Program-made: the position numbers and the translations under genes | In this document: piece by piece, positions 1 to 8,586 of the stretch | Position numbering within the stretch: the first letter of the stretch is position 1 | How the letters are laid out: each line of letters starts with the position of its first letter | Origin: Symplocastrum torsivum CPER-KK1 | GTDB lineage: Bacteria; Cyanobacteriota; Cyanobacteriia; Cyanobacteriales; Coleofasciculaceae | Direction of reading: 5' to 3' | Length of the DNA: 56,239 bases | Assembly: GCA_019358875.1 (NCBI GenBank) | Contig: JAHHIF010000052.1 | Location: forward strand, 1 to 56,239 | Notes under the pieces: model-generated | Told to the model about the DNA's origin: nothing | The model's database searches: none | Seen by the model: only the letters and a program-made list of their open reading frames with translations

Positions 1-1
1 C

Positions 2-94
2 AAAACCCGTATTCTTGAATTTATTGACTATTTCAATCGTACTATGGCAAAACCCTTTAAGTGGACTTACAAGGGTAAGGCTTTGGCGGCATAA
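2..94 (+). CDS. IS630-family transposase, C-terminal fragment
   Basis: An open frame enters at the window edge and stops with TAA at 92-94. It encodes 30 residues, including FIDYFNRTMAKPFKWTYKGK, which is the characteristic C-terminus of IS630-family DDE transposases in cyanobacteria. The DDE core lies outside the window. The matching N-terminus of such a protein starts at 56179. Family recognition rests on the tail motif and the TIR/TA context only. Confidence 0.8.
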   Translation, partial: KTRILEFIDYFNRTMAKPFKWTYKGKALAA

Positions 95-100
95 TGGCAG

Positions 101-122
101 GTAGACTTCCGCCGAAGTCTAC
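101..122. repeat. IS630 terminal inverted repeat with internal palindrome
   Basis: The IS end is itself palindromic: arms GTAGACTT (101-108) and AAGTCTAC (115-122) flank a 6-base CCGCCG centre. The outer 18 bases (105-122) match the opposite IS end at 56118-56135 in inverted orientation. Such a structure would be the transposase binding and cleavage site. Confidence 0.8.
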
Positions 123-272
123 TAGAGTTTCCCCGTCCTTATTGCTAAACTCCACCTCATAGGTACCACCTGGATAACATTCCACGATCGCACCCTGGAC
201 TCCTGAGCGGAGGTTATACTCAGGCAAGTCTACAAGCAATTCAATTACATCAAATAGTTCTGGCTCAGTCAT
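123..272 (-). pseudogene. DUF4926 domain protein, 3' end removed by IS630 insertion
   Basis: From the ATG at 272 the product begins with a DUF4926-like fold: FDVIELLVDLPEYNLRSG, then a GAIVECYPGGTYEVEF stretch. This matches the usual layout of these roughly 65-70 residue proteins, whose role is unknown. About 50 native residues remain (to GETLV). After that the frame runs antisense into the IS end, adding an unrelated tail that stops at 57, so the natural C-terminus is lost. The start lies 14 bases downstream of the NRPS stop on the same strand, so the two genes were probably co-transcribed. DUF4926 genes are often scattered accessory genes, and no partner gene is visible here. Confidence 0.7.
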
Positions 273-286
273 TGTTGCTTTTGATT

Positions 287-3200
287 CTACTTGCTTTCTT
301 TGTTCAGCGAAGATAGCTTCATCCGTCGAGCCTCACGAGAAATTGGTACTAACGCTGGGGCTTTAGTTTGAGCTGAGCTAACTTTCGAGCTTTCAACCAC
401 TTTAGAGAGTTGTGCGATCGCAGGTGCCTCAAATACACTCCGCAAAGGCAACTCTACCCCAAATGCATCGCGCACTCTGGATACAAGCTGAGTCGCCAGT
501 AAGGAATGACCACCTAATTCAAAGAAATTGTCATGGATACCCACCCGCTTGAGTCCCAAAACCTCAGCAAAAATTTTCACCAATACTTCCTCAACGGGTG
601 TCCGAGGCGCAACGTAACTCCCTGTCAACTCTAGCTTGACTAGTTCAGGTATAGGTAGTGCCCTGTGATCCACTTTGCCATTAGGCGTTAGAGGTAGGGA
701 CTCCAGTACAGCAAAAGCTAAGGGCACCATGTACTCAGGTAGCTTTTGGGCTAAATAAATCTGCAATTGGTGCCCCAACTTACGTGCGGCTTTCGCTTGC
801 AAAGGGTTATTGGCATAAGAACGCCACGGACGCGCCCGTTCCTCCTGCTGCACTAAAGGAGATAGGGAGATGGGGCGATGGGGAGATGGGGCGATGAGTT
901 TAGAATTCTCCACCACTCCTTGGTTATTAGCTTGGCAGCGTACAAACGACACATCATAGCGTCCATCAGTACCTGAATCTGACCAGCTAATCTCAACGCT
1001 ATACGGTAGTTCTTCACCAATTGCCCACCAATCCTCTGGTTCCACTCCCAAATCTTGGAGTTCCTGCAAGGCTTTCTGAAACTGACCTACTGTTTTAAAT
1101 TCTTCTGCACCCGATAGCCATTCTGCCGTTTTAACTGCTACCATCACCCGTGCATTAGGCACACAAGAAATACTTAGTCTCTCTGGTTGGTTCTCAGCCA
1201 ACAACTCATGCACCTTTGCTACTGTCAGATTATCTTCACGCCAGTCCAACCATTTTAACTCTCTATTACTCTCCCCTTGGCAAGCCGGAGCTTTAGTGAG
1301 GGGGCTGGGGGGGTCAGTTTCAGCTCCAATATGAAGAATCACATTGTAACGAAACTGAGTTAACTCATTGTGATGACGACCCCGCATTAGTTGAATCTCT
1401 ACGTTGGTAATTTGGGGAAAACGCGGCTTTAATGCACTGAAGAAAGCTGGGTCAATAACTAACTCTGTTTCCTGGAACATTTGTAGTTGTACCCGTTGCT
1501 GCAACTGTTCGCGAGTCAGGGAGGGTTCTGCTTGATGCAGTTGCACTAAGGCGTGAAATGGTTGCAACAGGGGGAGGCTACGCACATCTCCAATGAAGAT
1601 AAAGCCACCAGGGGCTAATGCTTTTACAGATCGCTCTAGCACGCGCACCAGATACTCAATACTGGGGAAATATTGCACAACAGAGTTGAGAATAACCGCA
1701 TCAAAAGCTTCTGTCTCCACTCCCTCAAAGTCAGTCGCCATTCTTTGGAGCAACTTTACAGGAGGTAATTGTGCCAACTGCTGCTGGATGTAGTTGAGTG
1801 ATGTCTGCGAAAAGTCCGTTCCCCAGTATTTAGTGCAGTGGGGCGCAATCCGGAACAATAATAGACCTGTACCACAGCCGATTTCTAGCACTCGCTTGGG
1901 TTGCAAAGCAAGAATCTGCAAGACTTGGTTGTTTACCCACTCTCGCATCTGCTCTACTGGAATAGGTTGATCAGTGTAGCTGCTATTCCAGCCCACAATA
2001 TTGAAGGTTGGATCAGAATTAGCCGCAGGTTGGTTGTACGTCTCGTTGTAAAGAATCTGCCATTGCAATACTTGTTCGTCCTGCAATTGCGTTTCTTGCA
2101 TCGGCTCTTGAATGTCGCTCTCTTGGGCATTCAGCGTGACATAAGCCACTAAGCGTTTTTCACCCGGTACATCCTCACGAGTTATTACTACTGTTTGCAG
2201 CACTGCTGGATGCAGACTCAGCACTGATTCGATTTCTCCTAACTCGATACGGTAGCCGCGAATCTTAACTTGCTCATCAAGGCGACCTAAAAATTCAAGA
2301 TTCCCATCTGGTCGATAACGAACTAAATCACCTGTTTTATAAAGACGTGCTTCTGGGTTATTGCTAAAAGGATTAGGAATGAATTGTTTAGCCGTTAATT
2401 CCGGACGGTTTAGATACCCTCGTGCTAGTCCAGCACCAGCAATGTACAACTCACCTGCAACGCCAAGCGGTACAGGTTGTAAATACTTATCCAGAACATA
2501 AACTTGAATGTTGGCAATGGGACGACCAATTGCAGGTGCTACCTTAGATTGCTCTTTAGCAGCAACATGACCGGATACTGTAACAACTGTATTCTCAGTT
2601 GGTCCATAATTATTCACTACCTGAAAAGGATGGGAAGCTGAGGGATACTGATGTAGTTTGTCTCCTCCTGTTAGTAATAGCCGTAAAGCTGTGTTCTTCG
2701 ACCAATCTAATAACAAAACTTTTTCTGCTAGAGGTGTTGGTAAAAAGCTAATAGTTATTGATTTTGATACTAGCCAGTCTCGAATTTGCTCAGGAGATCG
2801 CCTAATTTCATCATTCGGAAAATAAAGGCTAGCTCCTGCACTCAGGTAAGGCAAAATTTCCCACCCACAAGCGTCAAATGCAACTCCTGCAACTTGTGTA
2901 GCACGGTCAAGTGGTGAAACAGCAAACGCTTGTTGATGCCAAAAGATGAGATTTAACAAGGCACGATGTTCAACTTGAACCCCTTTAGGCTTTCCTGTAG
3001 TGCCAGAGGTATAGATAACATAAGCTAGGTTATTTGCTGTAAGGTTGCTGGTAGGATTATCTTCGCTCTCTTGGGCAAGAGTCTCCCAATCTTTATCTAA
3101 ACAGAGTATGTGAGAATTATGCGATCGCAATCGCTCCACCCACTGCTGCTGCGTTAATAAAACTTTTACCTGAGCATCTTCAAGCATAAAGCTCAAGCGT

Positions 3201-5140
3201 TCGGAGGGATAGCTAGGGTCTAAGGGTAAATAGGCTCCTCCTGCTTTAAGGATGCCCAACATCCCCACGATCATTTCTATAGAACGCTCTACACAAAGTC
3301 CGACTAAAACTTCCGTACAAACACCCTGTTTCTGTAAATAATGGGCAAGTTTGTTACTGCGTCTGTTCAACTCCTGATAAGTTAGTTGTTTGTCTTCAAA
3401 GACTAATGCGATCGCATCAGGATTCTTCTCTACCTGAGCCTCAAACAACTGATGGATGCACTGTGCTTTGGGATAATCTACCTGAGTGTTGTTCCACTCA
3501 ACTAACAGTTGATGGCGCTCTGCTTCACTTAATATTGATAAGTCTGCAATCCGTTGTTCTGGGTTTGCAACAATCCCCTCTAGCAGCGTTTGGAAATGCC
3601 CTAGCATCCGGGTAATTGTCGTTGCATCGAATAAATCAGTGCTGTACACGACGAAACCGCTAATCCCATCTGCGCTATCTACCCCTGAGCCATTCTTTTG
3701 CGTTCTCTCCCACAGATGGAACTCCAAATCAAACCGCGTTGTCCCCGTATCAACAAATTGCAGTGGACTTAGCGTTAGTCCTGGCAATTCTAGCGCCTCC
3801 ATTGGCGCATTTTGTAGCGCAAACACTACCTGAAATAGAGGATTTTGGTTCAAGTTGCGTTCCGGATGCAGTTCCTCCACCAACTTCTCAAAGGGTAAAT
3901 CTTGGTGAGCATAGGCTCCTAGTGCTACCTCTCGCACTCGGCTCAAAACGTCCCGAAATGTTGGGTTTCCTGATAAATCGGTACGCAACACCAAGCTATT
4001 GACAAAAAAGCCAATTAATCCTTCAATTTCACTACGGTTACGATTGGCGATCGGGGAACCTACCGCGATGTCCTCTTGCTGCGTGTAACGGTGTAGCAAG
4101 ATTTGGAACGCTGCCAGCAACGTCATGAACAAGGTTACGCCTTCCCCTTGGCTCAAGGCTTCTAATCCCTCGCTCAGGTGCTTCGGTAGTTGCAGAAATT
4201 GCGTTGCACCCCGATAGGTTTGATCGGCTGGTTTCGGTTTGTCAGTTGGGAGATTCAGCACGCTAATGCCATCCAACTGCTTTCGCCAGTAAGCTAGCTG
4301 CGTTTCTAGCACGTCCCCTTGCAACCACTCACGCTGCCAGTGAGCAAAGTCGGCATACTGAATAGGTAGTGAGGGGAGAGGGGAGGGCTTCTCGTTGTTG
4401 ATAGCCGTGTAGAGGGTCGCTATCTCCCGAATCAGTACCCCCATAGACCAGCCATCGGAGACAATGTGGTGCAGAATCAGCAGTAGCACGTATTCTGATT
4501 CATCCAGCCGTAGTAGTGTTACTCGCAGCAATGGACTTTTGGACAAATCGAAAGGACGCTGAGCTGCTTCGCTGGTTAGCCGTTGTACTTCATTCTCTCG
4601 TTCGGCTTCTGGAAAGTGCTGCAAGTCAACTACTGGTAGAGATAAGGTTAAGGTGGGGGCAATTACTTGAACAGGTTGCCCATCTACCGTTACAAAAGTA
4701 GTCCGCAACGCTTCGTGACGGCGCACAATTTCATTGAAAGTCCGTTCCAGTGCCGCCAAGTTGAGTGAACCAACCAGACGTAGTGCGGCTGGGGTGTTAT
4801 AGAAGGCATTATTAGGAACCAACTGGTCGAGGAACCACAGCCGCTGTTGAGCGTATGAAAGGGGAAGGGTTGTGTCGCGCGGGATTGGTAAAAGGGATGT
4901 AGGCGTTTGGCTAGTAGTACGATTCGCTGCCCTAAGAAAGGAGATAAGCTCTGCTTTGCGCTCTTGTATTTCTGCACGCACTTCTGGTGTCAGAGTTCCT
5001 TCAGGAGCATTGCAACGAAGGCGAACCTCCTCCAGAGGCAGATTGCGAAGGTCACTTCGCAAACCGGCGCAGCCATCGCCTTCAACAAAAACCTGAATAT
5101 CTAAGCTACGAAGGTAAGATAAAAACTCAACTGTTTTCAC
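287..5140 (-). CDS. Non-ribosomal peptide synthetase, single module (TubC dock-C-A-NMT-PCP), predicted N-methyl-leucine
   Basis: This 1617-residue one-module NRPS would add and N-methylate one amino acid. Domains in order: TubC-type N-terminal docking domain (about 1-60), condensation domain with HHIVSDGW (about 228), adenylation domain with YTSGTTGKPKG (about 710), NYGPTEN and the A8 motif near 960. A SAM-dependent N-methyltransferase (VLEIGCGTG, about 1085) is inserted before the A10 motif NGKVDHRALP (about 1490). A carrier domain follows with GGHSLL, whose serine (about 1545) takes the phosphopantetheine arm. The specificity residues read by eye are D-A-W-F-L-G-N-V-V-K, the classical Leu code. 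The C-terminal tail (PALVPISREARRMK) resembles an inter-protein linker, and there is no thioesterase. The start is GTG, with AAGGGG about 8 bases upstream. Up- and downstream NRPS partners are not in the window. Confidence 0.95.
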   Translation of the reverse strand: MKTVEFLSYLRSLDIQVFVEGDGCAGLRSDLRNLPLEEVRLRCNAPEGTLTPEVRAEIQERKAELISFLRAANRTTSQTPTSLLPIPRDTTLPLSYAQQRLWFLDQLVPNNAFYNTPAALRLVGSLNLAALERTFNEIVRRHEALRTTFVTVDGQPVQVIAPTLTLSLPVVDLQHFPEAERENEVQRLTSEAAQRPFDLSKSPLLRVTLLRLDESEYVLLLILHHIVSDGWSMGVLIREIATLYTAINNEKPSPLPSLPIQYADFAHWQREWLQGDVLETQLAYWRKQLDGISVLNLPTDKPKPADQTYRGATQFLQLPKHLSEGLEALSQGEGVTLFMTLLAAFQILLHRYTQQEDIAVGSPIANRNRSEIEGLIGFFVNSLVLRTDLSGNPTFRDVLSRVREVALGAYAHQDLPFEKLVEELHPERNLNQNPLFQVVFALQNAPMEALELPGLTLSPLQFVDTGTTRFDLEFHLWERTQKNGSGVDSADGISGFVVYSTDLFDATTITRMLGHFQTLLEGIVANPEQRIADLSILSEAERHQLLVEWNNTQVDYPKAQCIHQLFEAQVEKNPDAIALVFEDKQLTYQELNRRSNKLAHYLQKQGVCTEVLVGLCVERSIEMIVGMLGILKAGGAYLPLDPSYPSERLSFMLEDAQVKVLLTQQQWVERLRSHNSHILCLDKDWETLAQESEDNPTSNLTANNLAYVIYTSGTTGKPKGVQVEHRALLNLIFWHQQAFAVSPLDRATQVAGVAFDACGWEILPYLSAGASLYFPNDEIRRSPEQIRDWLVSKSITISFLPTPLAEKVLLLDWSKNTALRLLLTGGDKLHQYPSASHPFQVVNNYGPTENTVVTVSGHVAAKEQSKVAPAIGRPIANIQVYVLDKYLQPVPLGVAGELYIAGAGLARGYLNRPELTAKQFIPNPFSNNPEARLYKTGDLVRYRPDGNLEFLGRLDEQVKIRGYRIELGEIESVLSLHPAVLQTVVITREDVPGEKRLVAYVTLNAQESDIQEPMQETQLQDEQVLQWQILYNETYNQPAANSDPTFNIVGWNSSYTDQPIPVEQMREWVNNQVLQILALQPKRVLEIGCGTGLLLFRIAPHCTKYWGTDFSQTSLNYIQQQLAQLPPVKLLQRMATDFEGVETEAFDAVILNSVVQYFPSIEYLVRVLERSVKALAPGGFIFIGDVRSLPLLQPFHALVQLHQAEPSLTREQLQQRVQLQMFQETELVIDPAFFSALKPRFPQITNVEIQLMRGRHHNELTQFRYNVILHIGAETDPPSPLTKAPACQGESNRELKWLDWREDNLTVAKVHELLAENQPERLSISCVPNARVMVAVKTAEWLSGAEEFKTVGQFQKALQELQDLGVEPEDWWAIGEELPYSVEISWSDSGTDGRYDVSFVRCQANNQGVVENSKLIAPSPHRPISLSPLVQQEERARPWRSYANNPLQAKAARKLGHQLQIYLAQKLPEYMVPLAFAVLESLPLTPNGKVDHRALPIPELVKLELTGSYVAPRTPVEEVLVKIFAEVLGLKRVGIHDNFFELGGHSLLATQLVSRVRDAFGVELPLRSVFEAPAIAQLSKVVESSKVSSAQTKAPALVPISREARRMKLSSLNKESK

Positions 5141-5265
5141 TTATTAAACCCCTTTAAGGAGAACCCGCTAGAGGAGTTTACTTGCTATTGAGCTAGCTGT
5201 GGTCTAACCTCGGTATGACACTGGAAGACAACGCAGCAAATATCCTACGCTAAAGGTTTCGGCTC

Positions 5266-6375
5266 ATGCAGTTCATGCCCCTTAATTTCCTCATGATGTG
5301 GCTGATGGGACTCTTGTCCCTCAGCATACTTAGTGGAGGGATTTACATTCTCTATGAGTGGTACGAAGGGGAACTGGTGGGGAGGCACTACTTAATCGCA
5401 GGACTAGTAATGGTTCTGTGGTCTTTTGCGGGTCGTTTTATCAGCTTGCCACTTCTGCGTCGCCCAGGAGTTGATGAACCCAAGCGCATACGCTCTGGTA
5501 CTGTGCAATGGATACCACGACCAGATGGTAGTGTGCTTCAGGTGGAGTTCTATGGGCCAGAAGATGGACAACCGATTATCCTCTCACATGGTTGGGGACC
5601 GAACAGTACTGTTTGGTATTATGCCAAGCGACAACTATGCGATCGCTTCCGCGTGATTGTTTGGGACTTACCAGGATTAGGAAAATCTAGTAAGCCGAAA
5701 AACAAAGACTACTCCCTCGAAAAATATGCGCGAGATTTAGAAGCCGTTGTTGCGATCGCGGGAGACAAACCTGTTATCCTACTCGGACACAGCATGGGTG
5801 GCATGATTATCTTGACATTCTGTCGGCTGTTTCCTGAGCAGTTGGGGCATCAGGTAGCTGGCTTAATCCTCGTAGATACTACCTACACTAATCCGGTAAA
5901 GACCTCGATATTGAGCGGTTTGTTACGCACATTACAGAAGCCGTTACTCGAACCGCTCTTGTATCTGACTATTTTGCTGTCACCCATCTTTTGGCTAATG
6001 ACTTGGCTAAGCTATCTCAATGGTTCGCTGCACATCAGCGTAGAGATTTCTGGATTTAAGGGTACGGAAACACGCGGTCAACTGGATTTCTCATCTTTGT
6101 TATCAGCATTTGCATCGCCCGGAGTTCTCGCTCGTGGCACACTGGCAATGTTCAATTACGAGGAAACAAGGACACTCTCGACAATCAATGTTCCGGTGCT
6201 AGTTGTCTGCGGCGCTTCAGACATAGCCACTACTCCCCCAGCCAGCATTCGGATGAAAGCCCAATTGCCTCAAGCTGAACTAATGACCATAAAGCCAGGT
6301 GGTCATATGGCATTGATGGAGCAGAATCAGCGGTTTTCCGAGGCTGTAGGCACATTCTGTACGACTTGCACATAA
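5266..6375 (+). CDS. Alpha/beta hydrolase with N-terminal membrane segments
   Basis: A 369-residue protein. Two hydrophobic segments (about 5-28 and 43-65) suggest membrane anchoring. They are followed by an alpha/beta hydrolase domain with an oxyanion-type HGWG (about 107), a nucleophile elbow GHSMGG (Ser about 176), a candidate acid in VCGASD and the catalytic His in PGGHMALME near the C-terminus. The whole triad is therefore visible. The gene is divergent from the NRPS across 125 bp. A role as an external thioesterase or tailoring hydrolase for the NRPS is possible, but the membrane segments make a general lipid or ester hydrolase equally likely. The substrate cannot be inferred. Confidence 0.85.
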   Translation: MQFMPLNFLMMWLMGLLSLSILSGGIYILYEWYEGELVGRHYLIAGLVMVLWSFAGRFISLPLLRRPGVDEPKRIRSGTVQWIPRPDGSVLQVEFYGPEDGQPIILSHGWGPNSTVWYYAKRQLCDRFRVIVWDLPGLGKSSKPKNKDYSLEKYARDLEAVVAIAGDKPVILLGHSMGGMIILTFCRLFPEQLGHQVAGLILVDTTYTNPVKTSILSGLLRTLQKPLLEPLLYLTILLSPIFWLMTWLSYLNGSLHISVEISGFKGTETRGQLDFSSLLSAFASPGVLARGTLAMFNYEETRTLSTINVPVLVVCGASDIATTPPASIRMKAQLPQAELMTIKPGGHMALMEQNQRFSEAVGTFCTTCT

Positions 6376-6403
6376 AACAGTCAGTATTTTGAATTGCCTA
6401 GTC

Positions 6404-6982
6404 CTACTCAAGAGAACATTGCCGCTGTAAAGCTTGCTGTAGCAAGGATTGATACTGCTCGTCATCAACCACACACGCCCCAAACCGCTCTAAGTGCGGG
6501 TTCATCATCTGAGCATCAAAGAGAATAAATTCCTTGCGTCGTAGTTGCTCAACCAACTTGACCATTGCTACCTTTGAGCCTTCAGGAATTCGGTAGAACA
6601 TTGATTCACCAATGAAAGCTCCACCAATCACTATTCCTAAAATTCCTCCTGCAAGCTGATCCCCCTGCCAAGTCTCAAAGCTATAAGCCCAGCCTGCTTT
6701 GTAGAGTGCCCAATAAATCTCTTGGAGTTCAGCAGAAATCCAGGTAGAATCTCGATCTGCACAACCAGCAACGACACCTTTAAAGTCTTGGTTAATAGTG
6801 ACGCTAAAGCGTTCCTGGTTCAGGACTCGACGCAGTGATTTTGGGTAACGGAATCGCTCATCTAAGGGAATTAGTGTGCGTGTCCGACTGGAGTACCACC
6901 CTAAATCACCCGTATCATCTGCCATTAGGAAGTAGCCTTGGGCGTACCCCTGGATTAGAGCAGGAATGTCAATTATCATCAA
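6404..6982 (-). CDS. aat: Leucyl/phenylalanyl-tRNA--protein transferase
   Basis: This enzyme of the N-end rule pathway moves Leu or Phe from aminoacyl-tRNA to the N-terminal Arg or Lys of proteins, marking them for ClpS/ClpAP-type degradation in the cytoplasm. The 192-residue sequence has the family pattern: YAQGYFLMAD near the N-terminus, GDLGWYSSRTRTLIPLD, the core GGAFIGESMFYR, and LFDAQMMNPHLERFGA near the C-terminus. Its length is normal for the shorter cyanobacterial form. The start codon is the first of two adjacent ATG codons. The gene is convergent with the alpha/beta hydrolase, with 28 bp between their stops. Confidence 0.93.
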   Translation of the reverse strand: MMIIDIPALIQGYAQGYFLMADDTGDLGWYSSRTRTLIPLDERFRYPKSLRRVLNQERFSVTINQDFKGVVAGCADRDSTWISAELQEIYWALYKAGWAYSFETWQGDQLAGGILGIVIGGAFIGESMFYRIPEGSKVAMVKLVEQLRRKEFILFDAQMMNPHLERFGACVVDDEQYQSLLQQALQRQCSLE

Positions 6983-7113
6983 CTGAACTCAGCACTGGAG
7001 TCGCTTTTGTATATTATCCAATTAGCTTACTTCTCCTGCTTCCCCTGCCCTTTGCTCAATGCCTATGGCACCTAGAATGATGCCAAGACCTCTCTTGTTG
7101 TTACATTGTCCTT

Positions 7114-7443
7114 ATGCCTGAACCTATTCCACCAATTACGCTCCCACCTGCCCAGAATCCTCAGCAGGAAGGTGAATGGTTGCGAGTCGCTCTTGCCAAC
7201 TGGCTCAATCAAGAGTTTCTTCCAGAACCTGTTAATCAACAGATTGCCCAACGGGCAGCTCAGATCTTTGTCCGCCAGCGGATGGAAGGCGAAAACGATG
7301 TGGGAGCGCTGGTGATTGCAATTCTCACAGAGATGCAGGCGTTTGACTTTCGAGAAAGCTTTTACAGCGAGTTTGCGATCGCAAATGCTGTGAGTGACTT
7401 ACTCTTAGACAGCCTCGGTATTGACCGTTGCTGTGGTAATTAG
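7114..7443 (+). CDS. Small conserved cyanobacterial protein of unknown function
   Basis: A 109-residue acidic protein with a Pro-rich start (PEPIPPITLPPAQNPQ) followed by a helical body (about 18-105). There is no signal peptide, membrane segment or metal motif. The body has the composition of a compact helical domain. I do not recognise a named family. The gene stands alone between aat and rpsN and ends in a 13-bp inverted repeat shared with the opposing rpsN gene. The coding-like composition and clean fit between neighbours support it as a real gene. Confidence 0.7.
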   Translation: MPEPIPPITLPPAQNPQQEGEWLRVALANWLNQEFLPEPVNQQIAQRAAQIFVRQRMEGENDVGALVIAILTEMQAFDFRESFYSEFAIANAVSDLLLDSLGIDRCCGN

Positions 7444-7484
7444 TCATTAGTCATGGGTCACATTGGCTTTTTGACTAATGACTA
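7441..7484. terminator. Bidirectional hairpin between convergent genes
   Basis: TAGTCATTAGTCA (7441-7453) and TGACTAATGACTA (7472-7484) form a perfect 13-bp inverted repeat with an 18-base loop. It fills the gap between the stop of the upstream plus-strand gene (TAG at 7441-7443 is inside the stem) and the stop of rpsN at 7489. Its position favours a two-way transcription stop, although the stem is AT-rich and a clear T-tract is lacking outside the stem. Confidence 0.55.
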
Positions 7485-7488
7485 GGAA

Positions 7489-7791
7489 CTACCAGCTAGA
7501 CTTGACAACCCCCGGCAACAGACCTTTGTGTGCCCATTCCCGCATCACATGGCGAGAGAGTCCGAAGTCCCGGTAGTAACCACGAGGACGTCCTGTCATC
7601 CAGCAACGATTACGCACCCGCGTGGGGGCACTGTTGCGTGGCAGTTGTTGCAGTTTACGATGAGCTTCTAGCTTATCGCGTTGATTTGTCGCATTTTCAA
7701 ACTCTTCTTTGAGCGCTTCGCGCTTATCTGCGTACTTCTCAACAAGCTTTTGGCGCTTTTTCTCGCGCTCAATCATACTTTTTTTAGCCAT
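7489..7791 (-). CDS. rpsN: 30S ribosomal protein S14
   Basis: This 100-residue basic protein is part of the small-subunit head near the decoding region. It has the typical N-terminus MAKKSMIERE, then NRCWMTGRPRGYYRDFGLSRH and the C-terminal GLLPGVVKSSW. It lacks the CxxC pairs of the short zinc-binding S14 type, so it is the long zinc-independent (bacterial/chloroplast) form. As in other cyanobacteria, it is apart from the main ribosomal protein operon. Confidence 0.97.
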   Translation of the reverse strand: MAKKSMIEREKKRQKLVEKYADKREALKEEFENATNQRDKLEAHRKLQQLPRNSAPTRVRNRCWMTGRPRGYYRDFGLSRHVMREWAHKGLLPGVVKSSW

Positions 7792-7842
7792 GAATCCTTA
7801 ATTCTTCAATAAAGACAGCATTTTCTATGATATCTGATGGCT

Positions 7843-8559
7843 TCACCCAGATGCAGGGACAACGGTGGGAGATTCTACAAGAACTGTCTCCACAGGCGTT
7901 GCGCTAGCTAAGCCAGCACTAGGGCATAAATCCGCCAAGGCACAAGCATAACACTCTGGTTTTCGCGCTTTACAAGTCGCTCGACCATGATAAACCAGCC
8001 GAATTGACCAATTTTCCCATTCCGGTTGAGGCAAGAGTCTCATCAAATCTCGCTCAATACGAATTGGGTCGGTTTGTTCAGTTAAGCCCAAAAGCCGACT
8101 GAGACGTTTGACATGAGTATCTACGGTAACGCCCTCGTGAATGTCATAGGCATGAGCAAGCACCACATTCGCCGTCTTACGGGCAACCCCAGGCAACTTC
8201 AGGAGTTCTTCCATCCGTTTTGGCACTTCCCCCCCAAATTCCGCCATAATCATGCGGCAAGCGCCTAGGATATTTTTCGCTTTGTTGCGATAAAACCCCG
8301 TAGACCGTATCAACGTTTCAATTTCTTCCACATCGGCAGCCGCGAAAGCAGCAGCAGTGGGAAAGCGGCGGAACAATGCTGGAGTTACTAGGTTTACCCG
8401 CTCATCAGTACATTGCGCTGAGAGGATTGTTGCCACCAATAACTGTAGCGGCGTTTCGTAGTTCAACGTACAAGGGGCTTCGGGATAAAGTCGCTTCAGA
8501 CGAATTAGAATCTCCAAAGCCCGTTGTTGCTTAGCAGACCATTTACGGGTGATACTCAT
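7843..8559 (-). CDS. nth: Endonuclease III, DNA glycosylase/AP lyase
   Basis: This base-excision repair enzyme removes oxidised pyrimidines and cleaves the abasic site. The 238-residue sequence shows the helix-hairpin-helix LPGVARKTANVV with the catalytic Lys, then the catalytic Asp in GVTVDTHVKRLSRLLG. It also has the [4Fe-4S] pattern Cys-X6-Cys-X2-Cys-X5-Cys near the C-terminus (CKARKPECYACALADLC). The C-terminus extends about 25 residues past the cluster. It lies 27 bp downstream of the rseP-like gene on the same strand, so co-transcription is likely. Confidence 0.96.
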   Translation of the reverse strand: MSITRKWSAKQQRALEILIRLKRLYPEAPCTLNYETPLQLLVATILSAQCTDERVNLVTPALFRRFPTAAAFAAADVEEIETLIRSTGFYRNKAKNILGACRMIMAEFGGEVPKRMEELLKLPGVARKTANVVLAHAYDIHEGVTVDTHVKRLSRLLGLTEQTDPIRIERDLMRLLPQPEWENWSIRLVYHGRATCKARKPECYACALADLCPSAGLASATPVETVLVESPTVVPASG

Positions 8560-8586
8560 TTGCGATCGCGTAGATGTCCTTTTTTC

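Larger units (their letters stand above)
1..122 (+). mobile_element. IS630-family insertion sequence, 3' end (partial)
   Basis: This is the right end of an insertion sequence. It holds the end of a transposase gene, then a terminal inverted repeat ending at 122 (...CCGAAGTCTAC), followed by TA at 123-124. The last 18 bases (105-122) are the exact reverse complement of the 18 bases at 56118-56135, which lie ahead of a transposase start at the other end of the window. IS630/Tc1-mariner elements insert at TA and duplicate it, which matches the TA flanks at both ends. The middle of the element is not in the window. Confidence 0.85.

Noticed and set aside
57..122. C-terminal residues DFGGSLPAIM... 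as part of the DUF4926 protein
   Set aside because: They are encoded by the antisense of the IS end and transposase tail, so they are not native.
5266..6375. Annotating the alpha/beta hydrolase as the NRPS type II thioesterase
   Set aside because: Two N-terminal membrane segments and divergent orientation do not fit a typical type II thioesterase; kept as a general hydrolase.
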